From positions 806,001-870,000 of the forward strand of contig NZ_FNEQ01000001.1 in the NCBI RefSeq assembly GCF_900100205.1: 64,000 nucleotides of DNA, in the 5' to 3' direction. Source of the DNA: Duganella sp. OV510 (lineage in GTDB: Bacteria > Pseudomonadota > Gammaproteobacteria > Burkholderiales > Burkholderiaceae_D). The position numbers and the translations under genes were made by a program. This document shows positions 63,630 to 64,000 of this stretch, piece after piece (positions within the stretch are counted from its first letter, which is position 1; each line of letters begins with the position of its first letter). Below the pieces are notes generated by a model. The model did no database searches. It saw only the letters and a program-made list of their open reading frames with translations, and had not been told where the DNA came from.

Positions 63630-64000
63630 TTAGAAAATGAAGACGGTGTAGCCATCCGCCGAGATCTGCGCAATGCTGGGCAGGCCGGAGGTGCCAGGCA
63701 CGCTGTTGTCGGTGATCAGGTCGAAGCCGGCCTTCTCGACTTCCTCGCGTGCACCGAACACGTCGGCGCAGCCGCAGGAGATGCCGACCACCGTGTCTTC
63801 CACGCCTTTGTACAGCGCGTGGATCGGGTGCTGGTCCGAAGCCAGCACGCCAGGCCAGCGGGTGCCGGTGCCCTGGAAATAGATGCCGACTTCGACGCCT
63901 TTCTGCTTGAAGTCATAGGCGGCGGCCAGGCCGTTGAACATGCGGCCCAGTGCTTCTTCGCCGGCTTTTGGGTCGGACAGGATGATGATTGCGACTTTCA
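63630..64000 (-). CDS. DsrE-family protein (start codon one base outside window)
   Basis: About 123 residues starting (M)[19 protein letters not shown]; the first base of the ATG lies just beyond the window. It has the DsrE/DsrF-like fold with [13 protein letters not shown] and a Cys pair in [12 protein letters not shown]. DsrE-like proteins bind sulfur or act in redox sensing. Its stop is 25 bases before the exported hydrolase, so the two probably form an operon. Confidence 0.85.
   Translation of the reverse strand, partial: KVAIIILSDPKAGEEALGRMFNGLAAAYDFKQKGVEVGIYFQGTGTRWPGVLASDQHPIHALYKGVEDTVVGISCGCADVFGAREEVEKAGFDLITDNSVPGTSGLPSIAQISADGYTVFIF

Overview
The window looks like a chromosomal segment of a high-GC betaproteobacterium, most likely Oxalobacteraceae of the Massilia/Duganella/Janthinobacterium type. 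This is inferred from GC-rich codon use, the gene mix (long Lhr helicase, GH127 and GH43 enzymes, FecIR with DUF3325/DUF3649/PepSY iron genes, orphan Flp pilins, many LysR regulators) and gene style. I saw no rRNA, tRNA, CRISPR array, intact insertion sequence or prophage.

Layout. 1-5.6 kb: 5' part of a PAS/GAF histidine kinase and a long Lhr-type helicase. 5.7-14.8 kb: an AsmA-like protein, a secreted GH127 beta-L-arabinofuranosidase, a UBP zinc-finger protein, a secreted CE2-like SGNH esterase, a LysR/SDR divergent pair, a secreted RNase T2 and a proline-rich lipoprotein. 14.8-22.2 kb: LysR regulators, a DHA2 efflux pump, two paralogous 4-oxalocrotonate tautomerases, a DsbA-fold protein, a second SDR and a two-component pair. 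22.2-23.6 kb: a FucP-type sugar permease with a clear terminator.

23.7-35.3 kb is the most unusual part. A Ser/Thr kinase with TPRs (plus a coupled unknown protein) faces a sigma-54 activator with an FHA-like N-terminus. That activator is divergent from a winged-helix/TolB-like regulator with no canonical start codon. Between the last two lie a cluster of TGTCAA/TTGACA elements and a sigma-54-like promoter. Converging on them is a six-gene operon of mostly unrecognised proteins: two small beta proteins, a papain-like protease carrying a similar beta domain, a 198-residue unknown, a 976-residue unknown and a phage tail-collar protein. No phage sheath, tube or baseplate genes accompany it. I regard this as the best candidate for an undescribed, phosphorylation-controlled system.

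35.4-40.6 kb: a B-type heme-copper oxidase operon (subunits I and II, a small membrane subunit and three c-type cytochromes with seven CxxCH sites). 40.8-41.2 kb: two tandem orphan Flp pilins with a terminator. 41.3-43.2 kb: a GNAT and a VOC protein in a lower-GC patch. 43.2-46.9 kb: a class II UvrA started by TTG just behind a GlsB-type membrane protein, then an isoaspartyl peptidase. 47-48.8 kb: a cyanophycin-synthetase-like protein that lacks most of its ATP-grasp domain. 48.9-51 kb: a GGDEF-EAL-BLUF photoreceptor coupled to a CBS protein. 51-55.3 kb: a glycosidase-like/SUMF1 fusion, a possible effector/partner pair and a GH43 enzyme. 55.3-60.1 kb: a Fur-controlled iron operon (FecI, FecR, PepSY membrane protein, DUF3649, DUF3325, small periplasmic protein) without a TonB receptor in the window. 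60.1-64 kb: two alpha/beta hydrolases, a GNAT, a TetR regulator and a DsrE-like protein cut by the window end.

Working together, GH127, GH43, the CE2-like esterase, the GH/SUMF1 fusion and the FucP permease point to use of arabinose-rich plant polysaccharide. Most of the rest is signalling, redox and stress functions.
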